A DNA stretch of 33,648 nt from UBA9630 sp037137555 (lineage in GTDB: Bacteria; Patescibacteriota; Minisyncoccia; Moranbacterales; UBA2206). Within the stretch, counting starts at the first letter, position 1; the number at the start of each line of letters is the position of its first letter. Position numbers and translations under genes: made by a program. The stretch lies in contig JBAXKA010000005.1 of NCBI GenBank assembly GCA_037137555.1, positions 1 through 33,648 on the forward strand, in the 5' to 3' direction. Positions 23,131-30,894 of this stretch are shown one piece after another. The notes under the pieces are model-generated. The model saw only the letters and a program-made list of their open reading frames with translations, made no database searches and had not been told where the DNA came from.

Positions 23131-23904
23131 ATGAATGTTTTAGTAAAAATATATTCCTGGGAAAATCCACGCCTGTGTGAAAGTGAAATTAAACTGAAAA
23201 TCGGCGATGTGGTTGTGGTTAATTGCGAACACTTCAATGAGTTGGGAACTGTTGAGGCTAATGGAAAAGAAAGTTGTCCAAAAGAAAAGGAACAGGTTTT
23301 GCGCTTGGCAACAACTCGGGATAAGGAAAATTTTGCCGGAAAAGAAATTGAAAAAGATCTAACTCTAGATTTTTGTAAAAGTGAATTGAAAAAATTAGGC
23401 TTAGCCATGAAAGTAATTGATGCGCGAATCAGTTTAGATGGAAAGCAAATTCTTTTTATTTTCACTTCAGATGGACGAATTGATTTTCGAGAATTAGTAA
23501 AAAATCTTTCACTGAAATTTAAAAAAGCCATCAGAATGCAACAAATCGGCTCGCGAGATGAAGCTAGGAAATTGGGTGATTGTGGTGTTTGTGGTCGATC
23601 AATGTGTTGTATTAAAGCAAAGAATAATATTCCTAGCATTACGACGGATATGGCCAGAATTCAGCAAATTGCACACCGAGGAACGGAACGAATTTCTGGT
23701 GCCTGTGGAAGATTGATGTGTTGTTTGGCCTATGAAGCACAAAGTTATCGCGAAATGCTAGCAGGAATGCCGGAAATGTATAGTGCTATAAAAACAGTCG
23801 AAGGTGATGGAACAGTAATTGAAGTTAATGCGCTAACGCAAGAGATTAAAGTCAAACTGAAAAGTGGAAAATATTTAACCGTAAAAAAAGAGCAATTAAA
23901 ATAA
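23131..23904 (+). CDS. PSP1/RicT-like regulatory protein
   Basis: This 257-residue protein carries a PSP1 C-terminal domain. Cys-rich motifs of the RicT (YaaT) family are present: CGVCGRSMCCIKAK and ACGRLMCCLAYE. In Bacillus the Y-complex member RicT works with RicA/RicF and RNase Y in mRNA processing and binds an Fe-S cluster. The N-terminal part (MNVLVKIYSWENPRLCESEIKLKIGDVVVV) has the usual beta-rich start, followed by FTSDGRIDFRELVKNL. It is co-directional with tsf and the TPR gene. RicA and RicF partners are not visible nearby, so its function in this lineage is inferred by family only. Confidence 0.88.
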   Translation: MNVLVKIYSWENPRLCESEIKLKIGDVVVVNCEHFNELGTVEANGKESCPKEKEQVLRLATTRDKENFAGKEIEKDLTLDFCKSELKKLGLAMKVIDARISLDGKQILFIFTSDGRIDFRELVKNLSLKFKKAIRMQQIGSRDEARKLGDCGVCGRSMCCIKAKNNIPSITTDMARIQQIAHRGTERISGACGRLMCCLAYEAQSYREMLAGMPEMYSAIKTVEGDGTVIEVNALTQEIKVKLKSGKYLTVKKEQLK

Positions 23905-23917
23905 AAGCAACTAATTT

Positions 23918-24646
23918 ATGTTATATTCAATAATCCCACCAATTTTAGTTATCCTGAGCGTTATTGGAATAATCATTTTTTTGGTTAAAAAAACTCCAGA
24001 AATCAATCGTTTAGAGCGAGAAGAAAAATTAGAAAAAGATCGTGAGCTTCGTGCCAAAACAAGTAGCGGTGAGAATAATTTTTTTGAGAGAACTGCGCAT
24101 GATTCAAGAGTAGCTTTGAAATTCAAGCAAGGTTCATCAGTTTTCCTAGAAAAAGTTGTTAGCTATGGCAGAATTGGTTTTTTGAAATTAGAAAAAGCCT
24201 CAAAGCGATTTAGAGATGGAGTCAAAAAAGAAACATCTGAAAAAAATATAGCATCAATGAAGGAAAGTGAAACGCTCGATGGTATTTCCGATAAAGCAGA
24301 AACGCATAATCCAGAAAAAATAAATATTCGCGAAAGATTGGGCTTAAAACAAAAAGCCAAGCAAGAAGAGATAGAAGAAAAATTTTTTCGTCCATTTGTT
24401 AGTGATCATGCGGTTGTTCCGAAAAGAAGACGCGAAACAAAAAGTCGTCTGGAAGAATTATTGATTGAAAGAATTGCAGCTAATCCCAAAGACATTGAAG
24501 CTTATGAGCGATTGGGAGAATATTATTTGGAAGTAAAAAACCTGGAGCATTCCAAGGAATGTTTCAAACAAGTGTTAAGATTAAATCCGACAAATGAAAA
24601 TGCGAGGTATAAAATAAGAAAACTGGAAAAAATATTAGGAAGCTGA
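23918..24646 (+). CDS. Membrane-anchored protein with TPR repeat
   Basis: This 242-residue protein begins with a transmembrane helix (YSIIPPILVILSVIGIIIFL, residues 3-22), followed by a long, highly charged, probably disordered or coiled stretch (about 28-185). The C-terminus has one or two tetratricopeptide repeats (NPKDIEAYERLGEYYLEV and EHSKECFKQVLRLNPTNENA). The anchor followed by basic residues predicts that the soluble part faces the cytoplasm. TPRs usually mediate protein binding; the partner is unknown. It begins 14 bp after the RicT-like gene. A promoter for the tRNA cluster begins in its last codons. Confidence 0.75.
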   Translation: MLYSIIPPILVILSVIGIIIFLVKKTPEINRLEREEKLEKDRELRAKTSSGENNFFERTAHDSRVALKFKQGSSVFLEKVVSYGRIGFLKLEKASKRFRDGVKKETSEKNIASMKESETLDGISDKAETHNPEKINIRERLGLKQKAKQEEIEEKFFRPFVSDHAVVPKRRRETKSRLEELLIERIAANPKDIEAYERLGEYYLEVKNLEHSKECFKQVLRLNPTNENARYKIRKLEKILGS

Positions 24647-24652
24647 TATACT
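24624..24652 (+). promoter_or_regulatory. Candidate promoter for the tRNA cluster
   Basis: TGGAAA (24624-24629) and TATACT (24647-24652) are 17 nt apart; the -10 matches 5 of 6. The predicted start lies about 15 nt before the first tRNA. Confidence 0.5.
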
Positions 24653-24673
24653 ATAAAAAGTCCAAAAGATATC

Positions 24674-24745
24674 GCCGAAGTAGCTCAATGGCAGAGCAAC
24701 TGTTTTGTAAACAGTAGGTTATCGGTTCAACTCCGATCTTCGGCT
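24674..24745 (+). tRNA. tRNA-Thr (anticodon UGU)
   Basis: A 72-nt cloverleaf: acceptor GCCGAAG pairs with CTTCGGC, the anticodon stem ACTGT/ACAGT encloses TTTGTAA with TGT at 24706-24708, and the T arm ATCGG-TTCAACT-CCGAT is present. The discriminator is T and no CCA is encoded. Confidence 0.95.
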
Positions 24746-24774
24746 CACGAAAGAAAGAAATAGATTGAAAAAGT

Positions 24775-24857
24775 GGGTCGGTGGCGGAGTGGTCAATCGC
24801 AGCTGACTGTAAATCAGCCGATTTCGGTCTACGGGGGTTCGAATCCCTCCCGGCCCA
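24775..24857 (+). tRNA. tRNA-Tyr (anticodon GUA)
   Basis: An 83-nt class II tRNA with a long variable arm. Acceptor GGGTCGG pairs with CCGGCCC with one wobble, the anticodon stem GCTGA/TCAGC encloses CTGTAAA (anticodon GTA), and the T arm GGGGG/TTCGAAT is present. The discriminator is A and CCA is not encoded. Confidence 0.95.
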
Positions 24858-24887
24858 CATAATTGACTAAACCAATTTCTTGCCAAC

Positions 24888-24959
24888 GCCCAGATAGTTC
24901 AGTGGCAGAACGCTTCCATGGTAAGGAAGAGGTCGAGAGTCCGATTCTCTCTCTGGGCT
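24888..24959 (+). tRNA. tRNA-Thr (anticodon GGU)
   Basis: A 72-nt cloverleaf: acceptor GCCCAGA/TCTGGGC, anticodon stem CTTCC/GGAAG around ATGGTAA with GGT, and T stem GAGAG/CTCTC. The discriminator is T and CCA is not encoded. With the first tRNA it gives two threonine isoacceptors flanking tRNA-Tyr, as in the thrU-tyrU-(glyT)-thrT order of other bacteria. Confidence 0.93.
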
Positions 24960-25005
24960 CAAGAAAATATTATTGTTAAGAGAAAATTTTTTAATTAAGT
25001 TAAAT

Positions 25006-25011
25006 TATAAT
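25006..25011 (+). promoter_or_regulatory. Perfect -10 box 10 nt before the rpmG ATG
   Basis: TATAAT ends at 25011 and the rpmG ATG is at 25022, so transcription would start only about 3-4 nt before the start codon. No good -35 is seen at 17 nt (AAAATT). Confidence 0.45.
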
Positions 25012-25021
25012 TTACACCATT

Positions 25022-25177
25022 ATGTCGCGAGAAAATTTAGCAAAAATGAAATGCTTGGAATGCGCTAACATCAATTATTTCACCACCAGAAACAAGAAAA
25101 AGCTGAAAGAAAAATTGGAAATGAAAAAACATTGTCCAAAATGCAAAAAGCATACCTTGCATAAGGAAATGAAATAA
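25022..25177 (+). CDS. rpmG: 50S ribosomal protein L33
   Basis: This short gene encodes 51 residues starting MSRENLAKMKCLECANINY. It has two CxxC pairs (CLEC and CPKC), so it is the zinc-binding form of L33, and the motif NYFTTRNKKK is typical. L33 sits near the E site of the 50S subunit. In most bacteria rpmG lies with tRNA-Trp, secE and nusG; here the next genes are a homing-endonuclease-like ORF and tRNA-Trp, while secE and nusG are absent. A TATAAT box only 10 nt upstream implies a nearly leaderless message. Confidence 0.95.
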   Translation: MSRENLAKMKCLECANINYFTTRNKKKLKEKLEMKKHCPKCKKHTLHKEMK

Positions 25178-25178
25178 T

Positions 25179-25208
25179 TTGACAATATTGTTGGATTGTT
25201 GTTAAACT
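25179..25208 (+). promoter_or_regulatory. Promoter for the HTH/LAGLIDADG-like gene
   Basis: TTGACA (25179-25184) and TAAACT (25203-25208) are 18 nt apart, starting 2 nt after the rpmG stop. The leader is about 35 nt. Confidence 0.6.
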
Positions 25209-25249
25209 AAGATTGGTAGTTAAGTAACTATTTATCTTGGTTTGATTTT

Positions 25250-25897
25250 ATGAAAGTCAACGTTTTGAAAGATAGGGCTATATCTTTAAGGAAGAAGGGA
25301 TTTTCTTTTAGGGAAATCAGCGAGAGAGTTGGAATATCAAAAAGTACGGCAAGTTTGTGGACGAGAAATGTTGATTTATCCAGGATTGCCAAAGAAAGAA
25401 TCTATAAATTAGGCGTAGACGGTAGAAATAAAGGAAACGAATCGGTTAAAAAAAGAATAGCAAATGAGGATAAAAAAATATTAGTAAGTGTTAAAAACAG
25501 CATTAATCGGTGTACTTTATTAAAAAATGATTTAAAGGTTGTGTGTGCGTTGCTTTATTGGTGTGAAGGCGGAAAAACAGGAAAAGCTAGATTGACTTTT
25601 ATAAATTCTGATCCAAAACTTATTAAATATTTTATTGATACATTCCGGAAAGCATTTGATATCGACGAGCACAGATTTAGTGCTTTAATTCATTTGCACG
25701 AATACCATAATATTAAAAAACAGACTAAATTTTGGTCTGAAATTACAGGTATACCAAGGGCGCAATTTACTAGACCTTACAATAAGCCACATACCGGAAA
25801 ACGAGTAAAAGAAAATTATCAAGGTTGTGTTAGTATTAGATATTATGGGAAGAAAATAGCGCAAGAGATGCTATTTTTGATTAAAGAAATTTCATAA
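25250..25897 (+). CDS. HTH protein with LAGLIDADG-like endonuclease domain (putative)
   Basis: This 215-residue protein has two parts. Residues about 1-45 form a resolvase-like helix-turn-helix (AISLRKKGFSFREISERVG followed by ISKSTASLWTR). Residues about 93-215 resemble a LAGLIDADG-type fold, with the core helix VCALLYWCEGGKTGKA followed by FINSDPKLIKYFIDTFRKAF and a second half ending VSIRYYGKKIAQEML. Similar stand-alone proteins occur widely in Patescibacteria in my recollection; their function is not established. A homing or transposition-linked role is plausible from the fold. It lies between rpmG and tRNA-Trp, ends 5 bp before the tRNA and has its own promoter, which suggests insertion into an otherwise conserved cluster. 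Confidence 0.7.
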   Translation: MKVNVLKDRAISLRKKGFSFREISERVGISKSTASLWTRNVDLSRIAKERIYKLGVDGRNKGNESVKKRIANEDKKILVSVKNSINRCTLLKNDLKVVCALLYWCEGGKTGKARLTFINSDPKLIKYFIDTFRKAFDIDEHRFSALIHLHEYHNIKKQTKFWSEITGIPRAQFTRPYNKPHTGKRVKENYQGCVSIRYYGKKIAQEMLFLIKEIS

Positions 25898-25902
25898 AAT
25901 AT

Positions 25903-25973
25903 GCGGGGTTCGTATAGTGGCAGTATAGGACTCTCCAAAAGTTCTGGCGCAGGTTCGATTCCTGCACCCCGTG
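25903..25973 (+). tRNA. tRNA-Trp (anticodon CCA)
   Basis: A 71-nt cloverleaf: acceptor GCGGGGT/ACCCCGT, D arm GTAT-AGTGGCA-GTAT, anticodon stem GGACT/AGTTC around CTCCAAA with CCA, and T arm GCAGG-TTCGATT-CCTGC. The discriminator is G, as expected for tRNA-Trp. The first pair is G1:U72 instead of the usual A1:U72. CCA is not encoded. Confidence 0.93.
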
Positions 25974-25982
25974 CATCATAGA

Positions 25983-26017
25983 AGCAGTCTCATGAAAGTG
26001 GGCTGTTTTTTGTTTTT
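25983..26017 (+). terminator. Terminator after tRNA-Trp
   Basis: AGCAGTCT pairs with GGGCTGTT (including G-T pairs) around a 9-nt loop and is followed by TTTTTGTTTTT. It closes the rpmG/tRNA unit before the restriction-modification island. Confidence 0.6.
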
Positions 26018-26140
26018 GGCTTGAATTATTATTTGCTTAGTGATAATATGAGGGTATATAAAAAACCTCTAAGCTAAAGTAATTTTACCAAGATTCTCAA
26101 TGTTCGATAGAAGCCAACTCCTAAATAAGAAAACAACGCT

Positions 26141-26800
26141 ATGAGTATTAAATCAAAACAACGAGTTAAGGATCATGGAGAAGTATTCACTCCTGATTTT
26201 ATCGTGAATAATATGCTTGATTTGGTTAAAAACGAGACAGAAAGAATTGAATCTCGTTTTTTGGAGCCAGCTTGTGGTGATGGAAATTTTTTAGCGCCGA
26301 TACTCGAGAGAAAATTAGAAATTGTTAGAAAAAAATATTCAAGAAGCCAGATAGAATATGAAAGAAATGCAATAATGGCCTTGGCAGGTTTGTATGGTGT
26401 TGAACTGCTGGAAGATAATGTGATGCAATGCAAAAAAAGATTGTTTGATATTTTTTCCAAGTATTATAAGAGTGGATTCAAAAAGAAGACCAAAGAGGAT
26501 TTTCTAAAAAGTGCCGAGTATATACTTTCTAGAAATATTTTGTGGGGCAATGCTCTTACGCTAAAAACAGCGGACAAAAAAGCGCAACCGATAGTTTTTT
26601 CGCAATGGTCACGATTTGGCAATAAGATAACAAGAGAGGATTATTATTTTGAAGAACTTTCTCCAAAGGACGGACATAGTTTGTTTGATAATAATTTTGT
26701 GACATCTGATCTTGGAACTAGAGAATTTGATCCCAAAAAAATATCGATAGAATTTCCATTAAAACATTACCTCAAACTAGATTATGAAGATACAAAATAA
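26141..26800 (+). CDS. Small DNA adenine methyltransferase-like subunit
   Basis: This 219-residue protein begins with GEVFTPDFIVNNMLDLV (13-29), the motif X region of N6-adenine DNA methylases. It has an intact S-adenosylmethionine-binding motif I, FLEPACGDGNFL (40-51), then YGVELLEDNVMQCKKRL (acidic loop) and NILWGNALTL (motif III region). It lacks the catalytic NPPY motif, so it holds only the cofactor half of a methylase. The C-terminal IVFSQWSRFGNKITREDYYFEEL is, as I recall, typical of small subunits that precede an Eco57I-like methylase gene. Its end overlaps the next gene by 17 nt, indicating coupled translation and probably a heteromeric enzyme. Confidence 0.85.
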   Translation: MSIKSKQRVKDHGEVFTPDFIVNNMLDLVKNETERIESRFLEPACGDGNFLAPILERKLEIVRKKYSRSQIEYERNAIMALAGLYGVELLEDNVMQCKKRLFDIFSKYYKSGFKKKTKEDFLKSAEYILSRNILWGNALTLKTADKKAQPIVFSQWSRFGNKITREDYYFEELSPKDGHSLFDNNFVTSDLGTREFDPKKISIEFPLKHYLKLDYEDTK

Positions 26801-28358
26801 TTACAATCCAGATGTGCTTTCTTGCCTCGCTAATTTGAGCAGCGATGAGGTTTTTACTCCGCCAAAGTTAGCCAATGAAATTTTGGATTTATTGCCAAAA
26901 GAAATTTGGAAAGACAAAAATGCAACTTTTCTAGATCCGGTTTCTAAGTCGGGCGTATTCTTGCGAGAAATTGCCAAAAGATTGCTTGAAGGTTTGCAAG
27001 ATGAAATCCCGAATATTCAAAAAAGAATTGATCATATTTATACAAAACAAATTTTTGGAATCGGAATAACCGAGATGACGTCGCTTCTTTCTCGCAGAAG
27101 TGTATATTGTTCAAAAGAAGCGAATGGAAAATACTCTATTTCGGATTCTTTCAATGATAATCATGGAAATATTTTTTTTGATAATACAAATCATGACTGG
27201 AAAAACGGCAGATGTTCATATTGCGGTGCCAGCCAGTCGGAATATGAGCGCGAGGAGGGTCTTGAAACTCACGCCTATCAATTTATACATAATAATTTAC
27301 CAAATAAAATTAAAAATATGAAATTCGATGTAATTATAGGCAATCCGCCTTATCAAATGAGTTTTGGAATAGAGGGAGCGAATAGTTCTAACGCTAAATC
27401 TATTTATAATCTTTTTATTACTCAGGCTATCAAATTGAATCCGAGATATTTAACAATGATTACTCCAAGTCGATGGATGACAAAAACATCGCAAGGGATT
27501 CCTGATGAATGGGTGGAAAATATTTTGAAGTCAAATAAATTTAAAATTGTGCATGACTTTGAAAATTCGTCAGATTGTTTTCCCGGAGTGAGTATAATGG
27601 GGGGTGTAAATTATTTTCTTTGGGGAAATGATTATATTGGTAAATGTGATTATTATTTTCATAGTAATGGAAATAAAAATGTTTCTCACAGGCATGATTA
27701 TTTAGATTCAGTACAATCGGGCATTATTATTAGGGACCCTAAATCTTATGGAATAATAGATAAAATAATAAAAAAAGATGGACAATATTTTAATGAGACA
27801 AATAATAATTTTTCTAGTTTAGTGAGTCCGAAGCATTTTTTTGATAGGGGTGTTTTACTTACCTCTAATTGGAAAGATTTTAAAAATAAAAGGCAAGGCG
27901 ACTATAATATAAAATATTATGTAAATAAAAATAGTTACAATATGGATTTTGGTTGGATATCAAAAAAACAGATCCCAAAAAATATTGAAACAAAAAATCT
28001 AAATAAAGTTTATATTCCTGCTGCAAATGGTTCTCGGGACATTATTTTGGGCAAGCCTTTTTATGGAGAACCTAACAGTATTTGTTCACAAACATATTTA
28101 ATAATTGGATATAATCCACAGAATCATATTTTTTCTAAACAAGAATGTATGAATATTATTTCATATATAAAAACTAGGTTTTTTAGATATTTGGTAAGCA
28201 TAAAGAAGAAAACACAAAATGGTCCAAGGGGTGTTTATCAATTTGTTCCGCTTCAGGATTTTAATCAATTATGGACGGATGAAAAGTTATATAAAAAATA
28301 TGAACTAACCAAAGAAGAGATCGAGTTTATTGAATCTATGATCAGACCAATGAATTAA
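26784..28358 (+). CDS. Eco57I-like DNA methyltransferase subunit with degenerate motif I
   Basis: This 524-residue protein contains the catalytic motif IV of adenine methylases, VIIGNPPYQMS (183-193, NPPY at 187-190), and a motif X-like EVFTPPKLANEILDLL (22-37). Its motif I position reads FLDPVSKSGVFL (49-60), where the usual DPACGSG is replaced by DPVSKSG, suggesting weak or no cofactor binding. CSYCG (144-148) may bind zinc. The C-terminal half (about 230-524) is variable and likely recognises DNA (TPSRWM, FFDRGVLLTSNW and a helical end). It is translationally coupled to the small motif-I protein upstream, and the helicase gene starts 4 bp after its stop, so three subunits form one restriction-modification operon. 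Confidence 0.85.
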   Translation: MKIQNNYNPDVLSCLANLSSDEVFTPPKLANEILDLLPKEIWKDKNATFLDPVSKSGVFLREIAKRLLEGLQDEIPNIQKRIDHIYTKQIFGIGITEMTSLLSRRSVYCSKEANGKYSISDSFNDNHGNIFFDNTNHDWKNGRCSYCGASQSEYEREEGLETHAYQFIHNNLPNKIKNMKFDVIIGNPPYQMSFGIEGANSSNAKSIYNLFITQAIKLNPRYLTMITPSRWMTKTSQGIPDEWVENILKSNKFKIVHDFENSSDCFPGVSIMGGVNYFLWGNDYIGKCDYYFHSNGNKNVSHRHDYLDSVQSGIIIRDPKSYGIIDKIIKKDGQYFNETNNNFSSLVSPKHFFDRGVLLTSNWKDFKNKRQGDYNIKYYVNKNSYNMDFGWISKKQIPKNIETKNLNKVYIPAANGSRDIILGKPFYGEPNSICSQTYLIIGYNPQNHIFSKQECMNIISYIKTRFFRYLVSIKKKTQNGPRGVYQFVPLQDFNQLWTDEKLYKKYELTKEEIEFIESMIRPMN

Positions 28359-28362
28359 TATT

Positions 28363-30894
28363 ATGAATAAAGATTTTTTTCCACCAAAGCCAGATGTAAA
28401 ACCAACGATATATGCCTATGAGTTATTAGGTGTAGATTCGCATAAAGGATTACTTAAAGTTGGCTATACTGTTCGAAACGCAGATGAGCGGGTCAAGGAA
28501 CAGCTCGGCACAGCACAAATTCAATACCGAATTGTGCTTATTGAAGATGCGATTAGAAAAGACGGAACGACTTTTACTGATCATGAGGTTCATCACCATC
28601 TAAAAAAGAAAAGTATTAAAAGGAAAGATGGCGAATGGTTTAAATGCAGTTTGAAAGATATTAGATCTGCGATTAATGATATCAGAGAGCGAAAGTTTAG
28701 TATTGAGACGCGCGGATTGAATTTCAAGATGCGACCAGAGCAGAAAGCAGCAGTGGAAAAAACATCTGATTATTTTCAAAGCTCTAAAAAAGAAAATCCA
28801 AAAAATAAACCGCACTTTCTTTGGAATGCCAAAATGCGTTTTGGCAAGACATTTGCCACTTATCAATTAGCCAAGAAAATGGGCTGGACCAAAATTTTGG
28901 TAATGACTTTCAAGCCGGCGGTAGAAAGCGCGTGGGATGATGATTTGAAGGAGCATGTTGATTTTGAGGGATGGCAATTTATTTCTGCTTCGGAAAACAC
29001 GCTTTGGCATAAAGATATAAACGAGAAAAAACCGTTTGTTTGTTTTGGATCTTTTCAGGATTACTTGGGTAAAAATAAAAGTACAGGTGGAATAAAAACA
29101 AAAAACGAATGGGTGCACGATACTAAATGGGATTGTATTGTTTTTGATGAATATCATTACGGAGCATGGCGAGAGAATGCTAAAGAGCTTTTTGAAGCGG
29201 AAGATAAAAAAGAAAAAGAGTTTGCGGAAGGTGTGGGCTTGGAAGATTTTGACGAAAAAATATTACCAATCAAGACGCAGGCATATTTGTATCTTTCTGG
29301 CACGCCTTTTAGGGCAATCTCATCTGGTGAATTTATTGAAGAACAAATTTATAACTGGACATATTCGGACGAGCAGAGAGCAAAAGAAGTGTGGAATGAA
29401 GAAAAAGTTGTTAATCCTTACGCTGCGTTGCCAAGAATGGTAATGATGACTTATCAATTGCCGGATTCGATTATTGATATTGCCCAGCAAGGTGAATTTA
29501 ATGAATTTGATCTAAATGAATTTTTTGCGGCTGCTGGAAAAGATGAAAAGGCAAAATTTAAATATGAAGATGAGGTTCAGAAATGGCTCGATTTGATTCG
29601 TGGTGCTTTTATGGAAACAGCGATCGACAGCTTAAAGCTTGGCGCTAAAAAACCGCCGATGCCATATTCTCATGCCGAACTTTTGAGCGTACTCAATCAT
29701 ACTCTTTGGTTCTTGCCGTCAGTAGCGTCGTGCTTTGCATTGCGTAATTTGTTAAAAAAGAAGCAAAATATTTTTTATAAAAATTATAAAGTCGTAGTGG
29801 CGGCTGGAAGTGGCGCTGGCATAGGAATGAAAGCCTTACCTCCGGTTTTAGAGGCAATGGACGATCCACTAGAATCAAAAACAATTACTTTGACTTGTGG
29901 GAAGCTTTTGACTGGCGTGACGGTTAAACCGTGGACGGGTATTTTTATGCTTCGCAGTTGTTCAACACCGGAGACATATTTTCAAGCCGCTTTCCGTGTT
30001 CAGTCGCCGTGGACAGTTAAAAATCCGGACAATAAATCGCCAAACAAAGAAGAAGTTGTGAAAAACGAATGTTATGTTTTTGACTTCGCACCCAATCGAG
30101 CCTTGCGACAAATTGCAGAATATAGCTGTCGGTTAAATGTGAATGAATCTAACCCAGAAACTAAAGTTGCAGAGTTTATCAGTTTTTTGCCGGTTTTGGC
30201 ATATGACGGGAGCGCGATGAAGCAGATTGATGCCGCTGGAATTTTGGACATGGCAATGAGCGGAACGACAGCGACACTTTTGGCTCGTCGTTGGGAAAGC
30301 GCTTTGCTTGTGAATGTTGATAATAATACGCTCCAGCGATTGATGAATAATCAGGCGGCTATGGATGCTCTGATGAGCATTGAGGGTTTTAGAAATTTGA
30401 ATCAAGATATAGAAACAATCATTAACAAATCCGAAGCTGTTGAGAAAATTAAAAAAGAAGCGAACGACAAGGAGCTGACGAAAAAAGAAAAGAAAGAACT
30501 TACAGAAGAAGAAAAAGAATATAAGAGTTTACGCAAACAAATACAAGAAAAACTTGTTAAATTTGCTACTCGCATTCCGGTTTTTATGTATCTTACCGAT
30601 TATCGAGAAAGGACTTTAAAAGATATAATTACAAAGCTTGAGCCAGGTTTGTTTAAAAAAGTCACTGGGCTAACACAAAAAGATTTTGAAATGCTTGTAA
30701 GTCTTGGAGTTTTTAACAGCGCCCTGATGAATGACGCGGTGTATAAATTTAAGAGATACGAGGATGCAAGTCTGGAATATACGGGAATAAATAAGCATGA
30801 AGGCGAACAAATTGGACTTTATGATACGGTTGTATCTTCTAAGGAATATAAGAATAAAGACGAGCAGATATTTGTAAATAATCCCATCACTTGA
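28363..30894 (+). CDS. GIY-YIG nuclease / SF2 helicase fusion, restriction subunit (putative)
   Basis: This 843-residue protein joins two activities. Residues about 13-110 form a T5orf172/GIY-YIG-like nuclease domain (IYAYELLG, LLKVGYTVRNADERV, DHEVHHHL, GEWFKCS). Residues about 125-600 form a superfamily 2 translocase: Walker A-like AKMRFGKT with Lys162, Walker B DEYH (262-265), motif III LSGTPFR (near 314) and a motif VI-like FQAAFRVQSPW. The C-terminal part is helical and highly charged (KEANDKELTKKEKKELTEEEKEY). Following two methylase subunits it would be the ATP-dependent restriction component. The TGA at 30892 is in frame with further coding-like sequence resembling the tail of a type I subunit, so the C-terminus may be rearranged. 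Confidence 0.85.
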   Translation: MNKDFFPPKPDVKPTIYAYELLGVDSHKGLLKVGYTVRNADERVKEQLGTAQIQYRIVLIEDAIRKDGTTFTDHEVHHHLKKKSIKRKDGEWFKCSLKDIRSAINDIRERKFSIETRGLNFKMRPEQKAAVEKTSDYFQSSKKENPKNKPHFLWNAKMRFGKTFATYQLAKKMGWTKILVMTFKPAVESAWDDDLKEHVDFEGWQFISASENTLWHKDINEKKPFVCFGSFQDYLGKNKSTGGIKTKNEWVHDTKWDCIVFDEYHYGAWRENAKELFEAEDKKEKEFAEGVGLEDFDEKILPIKTQAYLYLSGTPFRAISSGEFIEEQIYNWTYSDEQRAKEVWNEEKVVNPYAALPRMVMMTYQLPDSIIDIAQQGEFNEFDLNEFFAAAGKDEKAKFKYEDEVQKWLDLIRGAFMETAIDSLKLGAKKPPMPYSHAELLSVLNHTLWFLPSVASCFALRNLLKKKQNIFYKNYKVVVAAGSGAGIGMKALPPVLEAMDDPLESKTITLTCGKLLTGVTVKPWTGIFMLRSCSTPETYFQAAFRVQSPWTVKNPDNKSPNKEEVVKNECYVFDFAPNRALRQIAEYSCRLNVNESNPETKVAEFISFLPVLAYDGSAMKQIDAAGILDMAMSGTTATLLARRWESALLVNVDNNTLQRLMNNQAAMDALMSIEGFRNLNQDIETIINKSEAVEKIKKEANDKELTKKEKKELTEEEKEYKSLRKQIQEKLVKFATRIPVFMYLTDYRERTLKDIITKLEPGLFKKVTGLTQKDFEMLVSLGVFNSALMNDAVYKFKRYEDASLEYTGINKHEGEQIGLYDTVVSSKEYKNKDEQIFVNNPIT

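Noticed and set aside
23022..23639. Long minus-strand frame of 205 codons opposite the RicT-like gene
   Set aside because: It is antisense to a clear conserved gene, Ser/Phe-rich as expected from complementing Lys/Glu codons, and has no start signals.
30892..30894. UGA read as an amino acid to extend the helicase
   Set aside because: TGA terminates uvrA, murB and the ATPase at the correct family lengths, so a recoded UGA is unlikely; a gene relic explains the downstream sequence better.
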